64,000 bases of DNA from assembly GCF_026230105.1 (NCBI RefSeq), contig NC_079478.1, positions 32,999,653 through 33,063,652 on the forward strand, read 5' to 3'. Below, piece by piece: positions 11,601 to 24,347 of the stretch. Origin of the DNA: Diorhabda sublineata. Taxonomy: Eukaryota; Arthropoda; Insecta; Coleoptera; Chrysomelidae. The position numbers were made by a program, and so were the translations under genes. How positions within the stretch are numbered: the first letter of the stretch is position 1; every line of letters starts with the position of its first letter. Under the pieces are notes generated by a model, which saw only the letters and a program-made list of their open reading frames with translations, ran no database searches and was not told the DNA's origin.

Positions 11601-14600
11601 ATACTCTGGTTAATGTAAAAGTATTTGATATATTTCTTATTTAATTTCAAAACAATGTAAACATAACTATTTCTGGTAAAATTTATAAAGTATCGTGATA
11701 GCTATAAAAATTTTCCACAAGTTTCATTATATCTTCCAAACAGCAGGCAGATTCATCAACCTATACTAAGAAGTCCAGCAGCGTGAATAGGACAGGAAAG
11801 AGGACCTGGAGATTCCTTATTTGAATTTTGTGGTTCTGGTCAGCTTACTGAAGTCGATGCTGATCAAATCCAAGTTATAATTGAAGAGGATCCTCATATA
11901 AATATTCGAGAGGCTGCAAAGGGGCTACATGTATCACACACAACAATTGAAAAACACTGTCTTTGTCTAGTTAAGAAGCTTGATATTTGGGGGTAAATCA
12001 CGAATTGAAGAAATTCATTTAACACAAATACTCAACAGTTGCGATATGCACCTTAAACGAATCAGTTATATCAGTAACATAGTTCGGAAACGATCATGGA
12101 GCAAACACGATGAACCAGCACAAACCATCGAAAGCTGGAAAACAACAAAAAAAAAAGCTCAAGGTGTAAGATTGGTGGGATTACAAAGGTGTTGTGTTTT
12201 TTGATCTGCTTCCAAGGAACCAAACGATTATTTGTGATGTTTACTATCAATAAGTAATGAAATTGGAAGTAACATTCAAAGAAAAACGGCCAGAATTATC
12301 AAATCGGAAAGATTTAGAGTTCCACCATGATAATGCAAGGCCTCACACATATTTGGCAACTCTTGGGAAGCTTGGCTGGGAACTGATGTCACATACCCAA
12401 TACAGCCCTGATCTGGCACCATCTGATTACCATTTATCTCAAAGTTTGCAGTATTCTTTGATTGGTCAAACTTTCTCAAATTACAGTGACCTTCAATCGC
12501 ACCTTGTTCAGTTTTTTGCTGATAAGGACCAGAAGTTTTATGAGTGCGGAATCATGAAGCTGTAAGAAAGATGGCAGAAGGTCAGAAGCTTGGACCATAA
12601 AGAATTTTTAAAAATTCGCATTATTTTCGGAGATAGAGTAGATGTCAAATAAATGGGCAAAAAAATTGATATTCATGTCGACGCTATTTTGTGAATTTTT
12701 TTAATTATAGATTAAGAATTTTTAAATTTTTTTTGTTCTAGATCACTACAAGCGCCGGAATCAAGTCAACCAAGTTGCACCGTTTTTGTGTGGCCCCCAC
12801 TTTACCGGTCTGTAATTTATTGAATTTTTGTTTTTTTTTATATTCTTGAAAAGTCAATGAATATCATATAAAAAATGGATGAAAATGTTTTTCGTTTTTT
12901 TACGTTAGTTTCAAAAATGCCTAAAATTTAGTGTTCTAGACCAGTATCTAAAAATTAATCAACCATATGGTGACAGGCACCATTTCAAACAATTGTCATG
13001 TCAGTGTTAAGAGAGAGTAAAAAAAGCCCATTTCAACGACCTAGAGTTTGACGTTATTTCTAGTTTCAAAAATATTCCGACTTCCACTACAACTTTCTTT
13101 CAACAACAAAAAAACGAAAAAGTTATCTGTCTATAATAATTTTTCTCAAAATAAAAGGATTTAAAGTTCAAGAATATTATTACTCTCTTGACGACCATTT
13201 TAGTGACTTCAAAAGAATTGACAGCATTAATTTTGTCACCTCGAGTGTTTATAACAATTACTTTTCAATGTATTCAATTTTCAAAACTTACCAATCTCTT
13301 TGTCGGCGTTTTTTCTCTCATTCAAACAGAATGTCTTCAAATCATTCATACTTTTCTGATTTTTTTCTAATTTACTTTCATAATGGTGTATTAATTGTCC
13401 TAATTTGTTATGTTCTGATGATAGTTGCGTTATCCGATGCTGTAAATGAACGCAACGCTCGGAAGCCGCCTGTAAACTGTTTGAAGCTGACAGTTCCGAA
13501 TTAGCCAATGATGCTAATTTATATTCATACAACTCCATCACTTGACATACAGATATATTGGAAATCTGTTGGTCGTTAATCAATTTCTAAAATAAAATAA
13601 GAGGTATTAGCTTCTGACTAATTATTTCTGATGTGACAATAGCAAATATATAAATTTCTTTTTATCAAAATAAGAATATACACACAGCAAAAAACTCAGA
13701 TTTGGTCTTATAATTTTGTTAAATATATTAATCTTTACCAGTTAGTTATTTACACAATATCTACCCGCAACGATTAATTATTTATTGTTATTAACAAAAA
13801 AAAAAATACAAAATAAAAAAAAACAAGAAAATAAAACATTTTTTTAAAACCTTTATCCGTAATTTTCATGTTATTCAAATAGCAGGTATTTCTCCCTCTA
13901 CTACTGTAAAGGGCTCCAAACCTATTAAGCATTGAAGAAATTAAATTTTGGACATACATTATGACAGCTTAGAGTTGATCTAAATCATTAGGAAGAGTCT
14001 GACTATATCTAACACGTCTCCCTAAATTACCCCACAAATGCTCTATAGGATTCTCATCGGGAGATCGTACAGTCTATTCCAAAACTGCGATTCCCACTTG
14101 CTCCAAGTATTCGGTATTCTGGCGGTATATGAACAAGCATTATCTTGCATTAAAATGAATTGGTTATCAACAAATGGAGCAGATGGGATCACAGCCGCTA
14201 GGAGTACTTTATCAATATACCTCTGAGCAAATAGGGCACCATTATCGATGAAAACCAGATCAATCTGGGCTTGCAAATTAATTCCACCCCTAACGATAAC
14301 TAATATCTTTTAAAATTTAAAAATAATTTTTATATCTGTTTAGTTTTAAAAGTATTATGGAGTATATAGTGCTCCTGAAAGAAACAACCTAGTCAATTTT
14401 CGAAATTTCATGCTATTTTTATTATTACATGAAGATTATTGTACATTTTTTTGGCATTATGAATAAATGAATTTTTTTATTAAATCTATGGTGGGGATTA
14501 TGAACAAAACTTCTTGAAGGGTAACTCTGAGTTGGGTATATCGGATCCTGAATCTGTGAATAACATAAACAGAGCAGGAATAGTTAAAATTTTGTATTTT

Positions 14601-17600
14601 TTGAAGTAGTGTTCTTATGTTTATATAAAAAATATACTGGAATGTTCTTTTATGTTATTCTGAGAGAGAATCAAAGTAACAAAAACTACAACAACCACAG
14701 AGGGATAGGTAAAATTCAAACTTAGGTCATCAAGACTGTGAATAAAGAAACTTTCTGTGCAACTGAACTAATTTCATTATATGCTGAGTCCATTTAAGAA
14801 AGTTTTTAATATGAAGACACAAAAACTTAACAGCTTCAATTGGGCTGTAATTAAGAACAAATGGTACCTCTAAAGAGATAACTACAGACTTGTAAGCATT
14901 AAAATGAATATTGTTAAAATCAGACTAGGTTTTAATAATAGCAGGTTTCTTGAATGTGTTAAAGTAATGCTTCAGTCATCAGCATGAGCATGACATACAT
15001 TATGTATACAAAAGTAAAACTCGCCCTTATTACACTTCTCATGCTCATACTTATGATAGAAGCGTCCGCGTCCTAACCTGAAATTATTTCATGTTATGCT
15101 CAAAGGTAAGTTTTCATTTTGTAAAGTATTTGTAAAGATCATTATTGTTTCAAATAACACCATAATTTGTTCACTTTCAACTGGTACCATATCTTAAACA
15201 AAAACTGGATGGTAATGGAAAAAACAAAATGGCTAAAACGTGAAATAAGCTAACAAATACACTAAGTTTTCTTTTTAAATAACCTCAGCATGTTTAAACA
15301 TTTTATGGATCTTTATTTTTTCAAACTACACCATAACTTGTTCACTTCAAGTGATACCATAACTTAAACAAAAACTGGATGGTAAAGGAAGAAACAAAAT
15401 GGTAACAACGTGAAATAAGATAACAAAAACACTAAGTTTTCTTTACAAATAACCTCAGCATGTTTAAGTGGTACCATAACTTGTAGAAAAAATGAACGAA
15501 AGGGCTGAACATGGAATATTTTTTAATAAAATATTATTAATTTGAAAAAAATGAATTATTGTAAAATATTTATACACTTTTTCACTTTTAATGCAGGTTA
15601 ATTTGTTAAAAGGATTGATCTTAGAATTCTTCTGGATATTTGGAATTCTTGTTGCCTTACCTTTAAACTATTCAATGTATCATCTACCATCTCTAATTGA
15701 CCATATCCTAATACCGGATACCCTGAATTATGCGATGTGGTAACGTCCATATGATTATTTGATGATGTTTTGTTACAAAACATGTTTTGTGACGTTTCCA
15801 TAGCCTCAGCTATTTTAGCAATTGGAAATCTTGAATATCTGGATAATTCCAAAACGAGCTGTCTTATATGACTTTTGCTACCGTAAAGAGCTATAGCAAT
15901 GATACTTTGTATGTTCCTAAAAAAAGTATTGTTGAAAAATGGTTCAGTTGTTGTACTTTTTCAAGAAAAAAATTTCATTAAATCTTCTGATTATTATAAA
16001 TTTTAAGTTTATTTCAAGTAGATTTGTAACAGTAAATAAATAAATATTGATAGGAACCTACCAATGCACGCTAAAAATAATCTGAATATATAGAGCCACT
16101 AATGAGGAGAATGACCATAAATGACGAAAGCAGAGTACTTCATCCATATAAAATTAATTACCGAATAATACGGTTAACATCCCCCAGAAGGTTATATGCT
16201 CGAGGTTAATTTGGAGTATCCACAACATTTACATGATTTGCATAAGAATATACTTTTTAATCCGGCTCGCTTATACAATTTCCTCACTCAACCCCCATCA
16301 TAATGTATTCGCTGTCAGGCCATTATTAACAAAGTTATATGCCAATGCCCTAATGTCGCTTGTTCGGTGACCCACATAATGCCATTATCAACAAAACAAT
16401 ATGCCCTACCTGCTATCATTAACAAATGAGCCTGTTTAGAGCATCTATTATCGGTCTTTGAGAACGGTACTAGCTAGTCGATAGGTGACGACGACAAACC
16501 ATATGATTTTAATTCATTTAGAAGATTGAGAAGACAAACTCTGTCAAAAGCCTTCAATATGTCTAGTGCGATTGCTCTGGATTACCTATATTTCTCTATA
16601 GCATTAGTCCATACGTGGGTGATTTAGACCCTTGGTATCAAAGACAAAACCATGGGTGAAAACAGCTTTAGTCAAGAAATGACTTTCTGAGCATGAATCT
16701 ATGGCAGTGGTATGGAAAGAACACTATCAGAGATATTGTGTGTTGTAGTCAATAGACCATAATTATCAATAATATTGCAACAAAGAATCAACTCACATAA
16801 GAATAATGGACAAGTAATAGATATATTATAACTTAGAGTAGACAAACTCATTTGAGCTAGTAATGAAGACATTGGACTAATTGAATTTAAAGAGATTGTT
16901 TTTGGACCTTGAAAATTCGGATGTCAATTTAGGACGAAGAAAATAATAGATTTCAGTTACCACTTACCTATTTTCCATCAACATACTTAACATTTCTAGC
17001 CAATCGGCGTTATGTTGAGCAAGTTCATATACTAATCCAATACCACAAACATAAACATCCACATATTCTGTTGAAGTGGTAGTGTCCTCATTAACTTTAA
17101 GAAGGGATAATTTTTTCGAATTGAAATCATCTGATAAAACAGGAGAAAATATACCCATCAATAAAGGTTCAGTCAAAGATTTCATCACCTCTTCAGATAT
17201 AGGTGTAGCTTTGAGCATCACTCTCAGCAATTGTAATACAGATCTGAGTCTTCTACATGCATCCATATTTGCTAAAAAAGAAGAAATTTTTATGTTTTCA
17301 TTAAAACCAAATTGTAACAAATATAATAAATAGAATTTCCATTCTACGATCCAGAAAAAAAAGATGTCCTTTCCAAGGATATAGTGACTAGAAAAAAGAA
17401 AAAATACAAAAACTTATAAAGGAATTGTGTAGTTTCTTGTAGAAATCCTTTAATCTCAGATATATGTCAGCAAGACACCATAATCACATCGAAGCAGAGC
17501 ACTAAATCAGATTGAAAGCAACACTGGTGGTCAAATTATAGAATTAATCTTTTAGTTTCCTTTTGCCTTTTCAAGTATCAAATGAGGGTTCCGGCAGAAT

Positions 17601-18442
17601 TCTTTCTCTTTTTGCCACCAATACACCTTCAATCTCTGAAGACGATAACTTGGTTATTGAAACGTGCGTCAGACGCGTTTGTAATTGCGGGTGTTGGTTT
17701 AGTGGTGTGTTTCACTAGTTCCTTTATTTGATTTGTCCATTTCTCTTTTGGTCTATCCATATCAATTGAGCTATTTCTTGTTTATTTGTCCCATTATGTA
17801 ATTTATTCTTCTTTTATTACTTTTCTAAAGTATTTTATCTTTATCTTGTCCCACTTAGTTTGTCTGCTAGATTACACGACTCAACAAAAAAATTTTCTTT
17901 CGGAAAGAAAATATCATTTTTTGATATAAAGTTTACTTTCGTGATAATTACCATCATCAATTTTTTTTATAAATTTCAATTAGTTATAATACATTCAAAA
18001 ATACTGCGAGATCAGGTTTTTACATACACGCCATGCTCCCAGATGGCACTCTATGTCGTCGCGAAGGTGTAAATAAGATGCTTTATGTATTTTGTTTTAT
18101 ATGTGGTCAATTTATTGAAGTTAGAGACATAAAATATGGGCTTAAGACATCCTCATGTTCTCTGTGAAGCCTACGAAGCATATTTCGACTATCCTGTTTG
18201 GAATCAAGACAAGACATAGGCTCCACATGTTGCTTCTAGTTACTGTAAAAGATGATTGAAAGGTGAGCAATTTTTAATTTATCATTAAATCAAATCTTAT
18301 AGGCATATTAATTTTTTTTTCTTTATTTCAGGTTGGTATCGAGGTGAGAAAAGGTTATGAAATTTGCAATACCAAGAATCTGGTTAGAAGCAAAAGATCA
18401 CATCCAAGACTGCTACTTTAGCATTGTAAATCCGAGTAAAAA

Positions 18443-18520
<78 letters not shown>

Positions 18521-21500
18521 ATATAATAAAAGTGGGTTTGTCAGTTTTTTTTTGGTATGATCCATATTGCAAACAATCCCTTCTTGGTGCATATACAGAG
18601 AGTAAAACATCTTCATAATCAAAGAAAAGACTGTCTTCACTTTGGCCTCCCTTTTTGATCTTGGCAATGGTTCCATGTCAATTTGTTACTGGGTCATAGC
18701 TATAAAACTGAAAAAAAAATTGATTTTGGTACAAACCTTAAATGTATAATTAAGAAGAAAACTGGAATTAAAAAAACAATTATTTATAAAGTACTTTTAG
18801 GTACTTCGAGAATTTTATTCAGGTAAAAATTACAATCATATACGTACCCAGAGAGGATTCATTTCCAAGTAAAGTTAAAAATGTGGGTAACTTTATACTC
18901 AACATATTCAATAAACTTTTATTATCACCAATTTCGGATAAGTTTTGTGTAATTATTGTGAGTAAAATGTTAGATTCATAGGTTACTTTCGCATTTTGTA
19001 CCCACTCCAGAGCTAATTTTATTATACTAGAATACAAACTAGATAAGTCTGTTATTTTGTTGTCTTCTATGGCATGAATAAATTTGAGTACTGGTACTAT
19101 ACACTCGGGATCATGTTCTTGAATTGGAGTTGAATCTGCATTAGTTGGTATTTTTCTTGACATTAGAGTCTAAAAAAATGTTACTGGTCAATTATTATAT
19201 CACAAAATTTCAAATAGTAATAGTTTATTGTCAATTCAACACAAAATATATATTAATTATCAAAGTTTATTATATTTCTATCAAAATAGGCTCATTTCAA
19301 AGTTAAGAACTTTCGCGAAACAAGGAAAAAAATTTTAACGGATTTTCAAAAATTGCCACAGCAAATCTTCAATCTCTACTATCGATTGAAAATAGGTTAC
19401 TCATAGGGGCCTTAAATTTGTGATTTAGATCAAAAATAAAGATTATTTCTTTTCAAATAAAAAATTTTTTATTTTTCAACTATTTATAAATAATGTTACA
19501 AATGAACCAAAAAATGCAAATTTATATTATATATCCAAATATTTGATGAATGAATATAACATTTTGATTTTGAGCAACAATCAAACAACGAAGTCTTTTT
19601 CAAAGACAAAGAGGCCTCAAATTTATAATTTGGACAAATATATTATTTATTTTCGAATGACAAAATGTAGTCAAGAATCTAATGTCATACTACTACTACC
19701 ACTGCATTACGGAATACAAACACCAAGAAGAGGAGAAATAATGTGGCTTTTGTGTGGGTAGATGAGAAAATTAAGGAATAAATGGGTGTAGAATAGACAG
19801 TTATAATATGTATAGAAAGGAAACGACTTGTATGGTACAGGCCTATTCACAGAATGGCAGAAGTAATTCTAAAAAAGAAAGTAGTGAGATGGATACTGCC
19901 AGAAAACCTAAAAAGAGGAAGACAAATGAAAACATGGATGGAAGGAGTAAAATGATCAATAAGCCAGCAAAGATTAAGAGAGAAAGACTGCAACAATAGA
20001 AAACAATGGTAAATGGGCATAACGTCGCAGGACGTTCTAACTCGATAATTTATATCTTCTATCAAGTGAAGTGGGTGTTCACAAGAGGTATATGTGTTTT
20101 GGACGGACCAAACTATGAAAATAAGGTCGTTGTAGATGAAATTTTTGCCATCAATCAATTCATAACACTACTTTATTTCCTTAAATCCACTTATGAGTAA
20201 ATTGTACCACATATATTGGCCATCTGTAACTTGTTAAGCACTTTTGCACCCGAAATATTTTCTCAATTTATTGTTATAAAACAAATCATCCCATTAGATC
20301 CAATTTTACAAAGAGGTAATACAGGAAATTACATCAAATAGTGAATGAAAGGAAGAAATAGATTAAAAAAATTATCATGTCGAGGGCATTGAACCATAAA
20401 GTTCGTTCTTAATAATACCTTGTTAGTGAATAAAAAGTTACATTAAAAACTTGTTTAGTATTATAATAAGATTTGAATTTACAATATAATATACATCACC
20501 TTTATGAGATCATCTATTTGTTCAGTATAATATTTGTATTCCTTAAAAATATCCTTGTTTTCTGATGTGATATCCACAAAAAAATCCACCACCGATCTAA
20601 GCATCACGGCATCATTTTTTGCAAGTGACTCTTGCATTGAATTAAATGTTGGGGATACCAAATGTAATAAAGTGTTTTTAGGAATATCATCGTTTAAATG
20701 GTTGAGAATAATCATTAATTTACAAACATGAATTTCTATCAAAGGACCCTGAAATCAGAATAGTTGAATATTCATTAAAGCATTTGGTTGTATAAACAAA
20801 CTTACCTGTAACGGCAGACAAAACCTTAAAAATTTTTTAATATCTACTATTCTTGATAAAGTATACATTACAGAAATGTTTTTGAAACAGAGATTAACCA
20901 AAACACTTAAAGACAAGCAAACAATATCTTGATCTTTACTTTCTACCCATTTAGTGAGAATTTTCAGTAGATGTGGTAAATAGGAGACTTGCCATGATAA
21001 TTTTATTCCACATGTTAAATCCTGGAAATAAAAATAACTAGAAACATTGAAACCTTCACTAAATCCTAGTTTGTTCCCTTAATTTTAATGCGGTATCATA
21101 ATTCTGCTAAAATAAGAGTTTATGGATTTCATACTACAGTGGAAACTTATTTATACAGTCCTTTGTTATGTGGATTGCAATTATCCTAACTATCAAATGC
21201 GGTCAAATAACTATATGTTTTCAAAAGACATTTTAAACAAATACCAAGTCAAGAATAACATTTAAGTAGTTTTGAGAAGAAACTGAAAGTTTAGATATGA
21301 CTTCAGAAAAATAATTTTTTTAAGCTTTAAGAATATTGCAACAACACAAACAATATCCTCAGAACAGTAAAAAATCCAAATCATATCCATGAATATCCAT
21401 CAATGGTAATTTCCCCACAAATAATGGTATGATTAAACGGCGAACTGTTAGATATTTCACTGATTAACTAATATTTAATACAAATTGAACTAAATAATAT

Positions 21501-22831
21501 AAAATAAAAAAATACCAAGGGGAAGATTTAAAAAGAATATCAGTAGTTTTAAGGACAAACTGAAACACATCATTTTTCTAGTCTCAAGAAATTTGAAATG
21601 GAGATAATAGGCATAAAAAACTCTGAAATGAAATTGAAAATGTTGATTACAAAAAGAAAAAATAGACAAATTTAGGATATTTGAAGTAGAATCCATTTCT
21701 GAATATCCTTATAACAGTAAAAAAACAGATCCATTAAGCTACTGACTGACTTATTTATGGTAAGCAACAAATTATCAGTTGGTTTGACATTTGGCTTCTA
21801 TCATTGAGATAATTCATTTCTTATCAAACAATCCGAACTTGACCCTCTAGATCAAAGTAAGCTCTTACATAGGCTTCTGAAGATTCGATGACGTTCAACC
21901 AGTGTTGACAAAGCTTCTGTACTTGAAGCTCAAAGTTAAAAGATCATTAAGGATCCTTTTCCTCAAATAATATAAATAATTTGCACTATTTTTTCCCTGA
22001 GTAAGCATTGATATTTCTAAAACGTCTATCTAACTTGTTCAAAAGAGTCTTCTTTTTTAATTTTTTCCATAAAGCTCTTTTTTTTGCTATTATAATGATT
22101 AAAAATTAACTGCAGTCTTCACCTCTTCAGTATCTAGCTTAATGGACAAAAAACAATCCAAATCTTGAACATCAATGGTAATTTTACCACATTTAACAGT
22201 ATGATTAAACAGTGCAAAAAGTTGTAAAAACAAGAATGTATTTTATTAAAGAATAAACTTTATAATTATAATTTTATGATTTGTTGTTATGTAAGGAAAA
22301 TTATGCTAGTGATAATAGTGTAAAATGTGAATTACCTGCAAAAGTATTAAGACTTTCTTCCTTTTAGATAAATTTAATTGATCATTTAAAAGTCTAGACA
22401 ATGGTGGTACAAATTGGTAAGTATCTATAAGGGCTTGTCTTGCAGAACTATTTCTGCATGCGTTAGATAAAACATCGACGCAGTCCCAAGCCATTTGAGA
22501 ATGTGGATCCAAATTTGTAAATAAATTATATAAACTAACATAAAATTGAGCTCCAAGACCATTTTCTGGATCAAAAGTACTGACATCAATAGTTACACTA
22601 TAAGCCTATAATTATATTTCTAAATGAAAATAATGACTTAATTTGTATACAATTTATTTTTAATGTATTATGTAGCGCTACACTTACTTGAAGAAACTTG
22701 TTGATTATTTCAGTACTACTATCTGTTTTCGTTTTTATGTATTCATTAATGGCTTCAATCAATTCTCTCATGTTTGAACATATTGATGTTTGATTTATTA
22801 AACTACTACCGTTGTTTGAAAGTTGTTCCAT
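8635..22831 (-). CDS. CIP2A: CIP2A homologue (inhibitor of protein phosphatase 2A), ten exons, 808 aa
   Basis: CIP2A is a cytoplasmic PP2A-B56-binding protein that restrains PP2A and, in vertebrates, acts in mitosis. Exons on the minus strand are 22688-22831, 22336-22605, 20806-21021, 20500-20748, 18848-19169, 16968-17271, 15661-15916, 13292-13586, 11016-11239 and 8635-8781. All introns are GT-AG and the phases agree, giving one 2427-base frame ending in TAG at 8635-8637. Residues 1-590 are Leu-rich armadillo-like helices, for example VCLSLSVLVNLCFKN at about 175. Residues 600-800 are coiled coil rich in Gln, Glu and Lys, opening with VMELYEYKLASLANSE at about 603. That is close to the IMDVYEMKLSTLASKE region I recall for human CIP2A (905 residues). 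The ATG at 22831 is the only upstream Met in frame. The identification rests on this motif plus overall architecture. Introns carry several transposon fossils. Confidence 0.88.
8782..9449. other. CIP2A intron 9, 3' part
   Basis: Non-coding, AT-rich intron sequence between the last CIP2A exon and a Tc1 fossil. No recognisable element. Confidence 0.5.
9450..9700 (-). pseudogene. Tc1-like transposase fragment (DD34E type) in CIP2A intron 9
   Basis: The minus strand reads KPYITPADQKRGLQFSKHHL then YWTMFSDMSKFLF. The pattern KPxLTxxxxxxRLxFAxxHxxWxxVxFSDESKF is the first catalytic-Asp region of Tc1-type transposases. Here the DES triad reads DMS, so the Glu neighbouring the catalytic Asp is lost. 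The frame then degenerates. Confidence 0.65.
9720..10445 (+). pseudogene. Ty1/copia reverse transcriptase fragment in CIP2A intron 9
   Basis: With frameshifts and several stops, the plus strand reads NDTWDLVNLHEGQKVLGNRW, then VLKVKLKANGDVDRYKIRLV and NGYTQE at 9850-9995. Later it has LNLAATEKYYLGQFDVHTVF (10050-10110), LKQSPHCWNQRF (about 10180-10215) and EFRITIGTMDTFLGMQIE (about 10330-10390). These are successive landmarks of copia Pol (WxLVxLPxGKKxIxxKWVFKxK, YKARLVAxGxxQ, QSPRxWN, FLGMQI). No LTRs were seen. It is heavily decayed and intronic. Confidence 0.8.
10900..10910. repeat. Two-unit TTAGG telomere-type repeat
   Basis: The run TTAGGTTAGGT lies in CIP2A intron 9 and is followed by TTCCTT. 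The same join of TTAGG units to TTTCCTT is seen at 30275-30297, suggesting a shared element end rather than chance. Confidence 0.6.
11240..11740. other. CIP2A intron 8, part without recognised element
   Basis: AT-rich, non-coding sequence between CIP2A exon 9 and the intronic mariner copy. Confidence 0.5.
11741..12660 (+). pseudogene. mariner transposase pseudogene in CIP2A intron 8
   Basis: Blocks on the plus strand run in the order expected of a SETMAR-like DD34D mariner. They are an HTH region with IIEEDPHINIREAAKGLHVS (about 11880-11940), a CDMHLKR block, and then SWSKHDEPAQTIE (12096-12134). These are followed by WWDYKGVVFFDLLPRNQTI at about 12170-12225 and HHDNARPHTYLATLGKLGWE (12325-12390). 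The end has YSPDLAPSDYHL (12400-12440) and the C-terminal FFADKDQKFYECGIMKL. The later Asp residues (HDN and SPD) survive, but stops and frame changes interrupt the gene. It is inserted opposite to CIP2A transcription. Confidence 0.88.
12661..13291. other. CIP2A intron 8, remainder
   Basis: AT-rich and non-coding. Contains no recognisable gene apart from the possible 3' end of the mariner copy. Confidence 0.4.
13850..14310 (-). pseudogene. Tc1-like transposase C-terminal half in CIP2A intron 7
   Basis: Minus-strand blocks read LQAQIDLVFIDNGALFAQRY then IDKVLLAAVIP, then DNQFILMQDNACSYTARI. After a frame change come a PIEHLWGNLGRRVRYSQTLP-like block (about 13985-14050) and NLISSMLNRFGALYSSRG (about 13890-13950). 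This is the order of the second catalytic Asp (QDN), the SPDLxPIEHxWD region and the final helix (I.SMxxRxxAxIxARGG) of Tc1 transposases. Several stops and shifts are present. Confidence 0.8.
14311..15109. other. CIP2A intron 7, part without recognised element
   Basis: AT-rich non-coding intron. Positions 14980-15050 hold an imperfect inverted pair around CATGAGCATG / CATGCTCAT, of unknown meaning. Confidence 0.4.
15110..15490. repeat. 170-bp tandem duplication (about 2.2 copies) in CIP2A intron 7
   Basis: Identical blocks such as AAAACTGGAT (15201 and 15371) and AACCTCAGCATGTTTAA (15281 and 15451) recur with a spacing of exactly 170 bp. Each unit has a TTCACTT...GGTACCATA-like start. A third partial unit begins at about 15468. 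Confidence 0.85.
16400..16640 (-). pseudogene. Non-LTR retrotransposon reverse-transcriptase scrap in CIP2A intron 6
   Basis: The minus strand reads AIALDILKAFDRVCLLNLLN then ELKSYGLS. This corresponds to the block AxLDxxKAFDxVxHxxLLxKLxxYG of non-LTR reverse transcriptases (the first catalytic Asp in domain A). Flanking frames are unreadable. Confidence 0.65.
17272..18445. other. CIP2A intron 5, part without recognised element
   Basis: AT-rich non-coding intron up to the (TA)n tract. The short open frame at 17860-18072 has no recognisable similarity. Confidence 0.4.
18446..18517. repeat. (TA)n microsatellite, about 72 bp
   Basis: An uninterrupted TA dinucleotide run in CIP2A intron 5. It creates accidental minus-strand frames of repeated Tyr-Ile, which are not genes. 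Confidence 0.97.
19800..20040 (+). pseudogene. Non-LTR retrotransposon ORF2 C-terminal tail in CIP2A intron 4
   Basis: The plus strand, with frame changes, reads ERKRLVWYRPIHRMAEVILK then KKVVRWILPENLKRGRQMKT and WMEGVK. This is the RLRWYGHVxRM...W.P.GRRxRGRPxxxWxxGI tail found after the reverse transcriptase of R1/RTE-like elements in insects. The same tail is better preserved at 43067-43775. Only the extreme 3' end is present, as expected of a 5'-truncated insertion. Confidence 0.75.
21022..22335. other. CIP2A intron 2, with a diverged direct repeat
   Basis: Blocks at about 21396-21440 and 22170-22215 share CATCAATGGTAATTT followed by a CC[A/C]CA...GTATGATTAAAC stretch. This suggests a duplicated fragment or two ends of an old element. 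No protein could be named from either strand. Confidence 0.4.
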
Positions 22832-24347
22832 AGTATCGACTTAATAATGTATTAAAAGTTTCCGTTAAAATTTGAAATTGTTTCCTTATAAAACTCAGCA
22901 TCAATAAGATAAACATAGACATAAAATGTTTATTTACTGCATTGCATATATAAATATGAATAAAAATTATTAACAATTAACTCAAAAATTTCAAAACTTT
23001 ATGAGGTTTTGTGCATCAATTAAGACTTTAAAAAATACACTGTAAAAACTTACAAAAGTTGACATTTTTGACAGTTGACTTATGGCAATGTTTAATGAAT
23101 TAGATCACGTGACATATTTTTAACTTTCCACCCAATCAAAAAATTTGCGTTCCATAGTAATTTCAATTTGAAGACGATCTTAATTTAATATTATATTGGG
23201 CGCATTCCACTAAGCACTCACGTACACGATTTTTCCCGTTCCACTTAGTCCAGAACGTTATAATCGTAAACCCAAATGGAATGGCTTACGAGACGTTTTG
23301 AATGTTGACAAAAATATTAACATATGGTAAAACAGAAAAAAAATAGAGAAAACTTTTTGTCAGTCATTGAATTTTTTAGTGAAATGTTTAATTAATTTAC
23401 ATTGATGTAAAATTTAAATATTTTCTTCGGCAATAGTAAAATATTTCGTGGTGCGTCATAAAAATGATTCAAAAGTACTTATAATATCCCATACCAAAAA
23501 AATCATACAATTCGTGTGACGTAATTTATAGTTGACCCCTTATGTCAGAAGCTTTTCAGTCAACCCTTGTATATTTTAATTTTTTTGCGTTCCTTACTAC
23601 TATTTTTAATTTGCAGTAAATTTGTATATTTATGTACCATTTCTTTTGTTTGGGGTTCTAGAACCAAACCTGAATATATTTTCATTATTTTGAAAATATA
23701 GCTTTCTTCAATTAATATAATAAATCGCTTTTTATTTTGCTAAACACAATTCGAAATTACATACATGTAAAAATAAAAATTTCAATTCAAAAAATATATT
23801 ACCTAGAAGATATGAGTCTGGACCCAATGCACCTGTTAAGATTTTGATAAACCTCTTGGGAGCCTTAAGTAATTAAAGAAATACACCTGAAGAAGAAATA
23901 TAATAAAAATTGTCTATAAAACATTACTTTATTTAAATTATTGTACACAGAGAAAAATATAAATTATAGGTAAATTAAATGTATATACTACATATACTAG
24001 TCAGAAGTAATGGTTTTTTTTTCATAAAAAAGAATTAATTGAACTGTCAATTTATATACATCAACAAGTTTCAATTCCACCAATAAAAAGTATCCTGTTT
24101 GCAAATAAAATCCTTATTGTTGACACAATTTGAATAACAGAAGTGTACAATGCAATAAATATGAGAATAATGCGACAAAAAAAAAAGATATAAACTGCAA
24201 TCTGAAGTTGCCGTAATTTAAATACAAATAAATAGTAGTCGACTCTAAATCCAAATTCATCTTTCTACAGATCAATTTAAAGTTAAATATCCTTATTCAG
24301 AAAGAAGCACAGAACAACATACAGATTTGCAATAAAAAAAAATTATT
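22832..24347. other. Intergenic region between CIP2A start and DnaJ stop
   Basis: Contains the CIP2A upstream/promoter side (about 22832-23150) and the DnaJ 3' UTR (just below 24348). Positions 23195-23300 are less AT-rich and contain repeated CATTCCACTAAG / GTTCCACTTAG-like motifs, resembling the end of a MITE, but no mate was found. No core promoter motif could be assigned with confidence. Confidence 0.4.

Noticed and set aside
18384..18676. Two minus-strand ORFs with long Tyr-Ile runs
   Set aside because: They are translations of the (TA)n microsatellite and lie inside a CIP2A intron.
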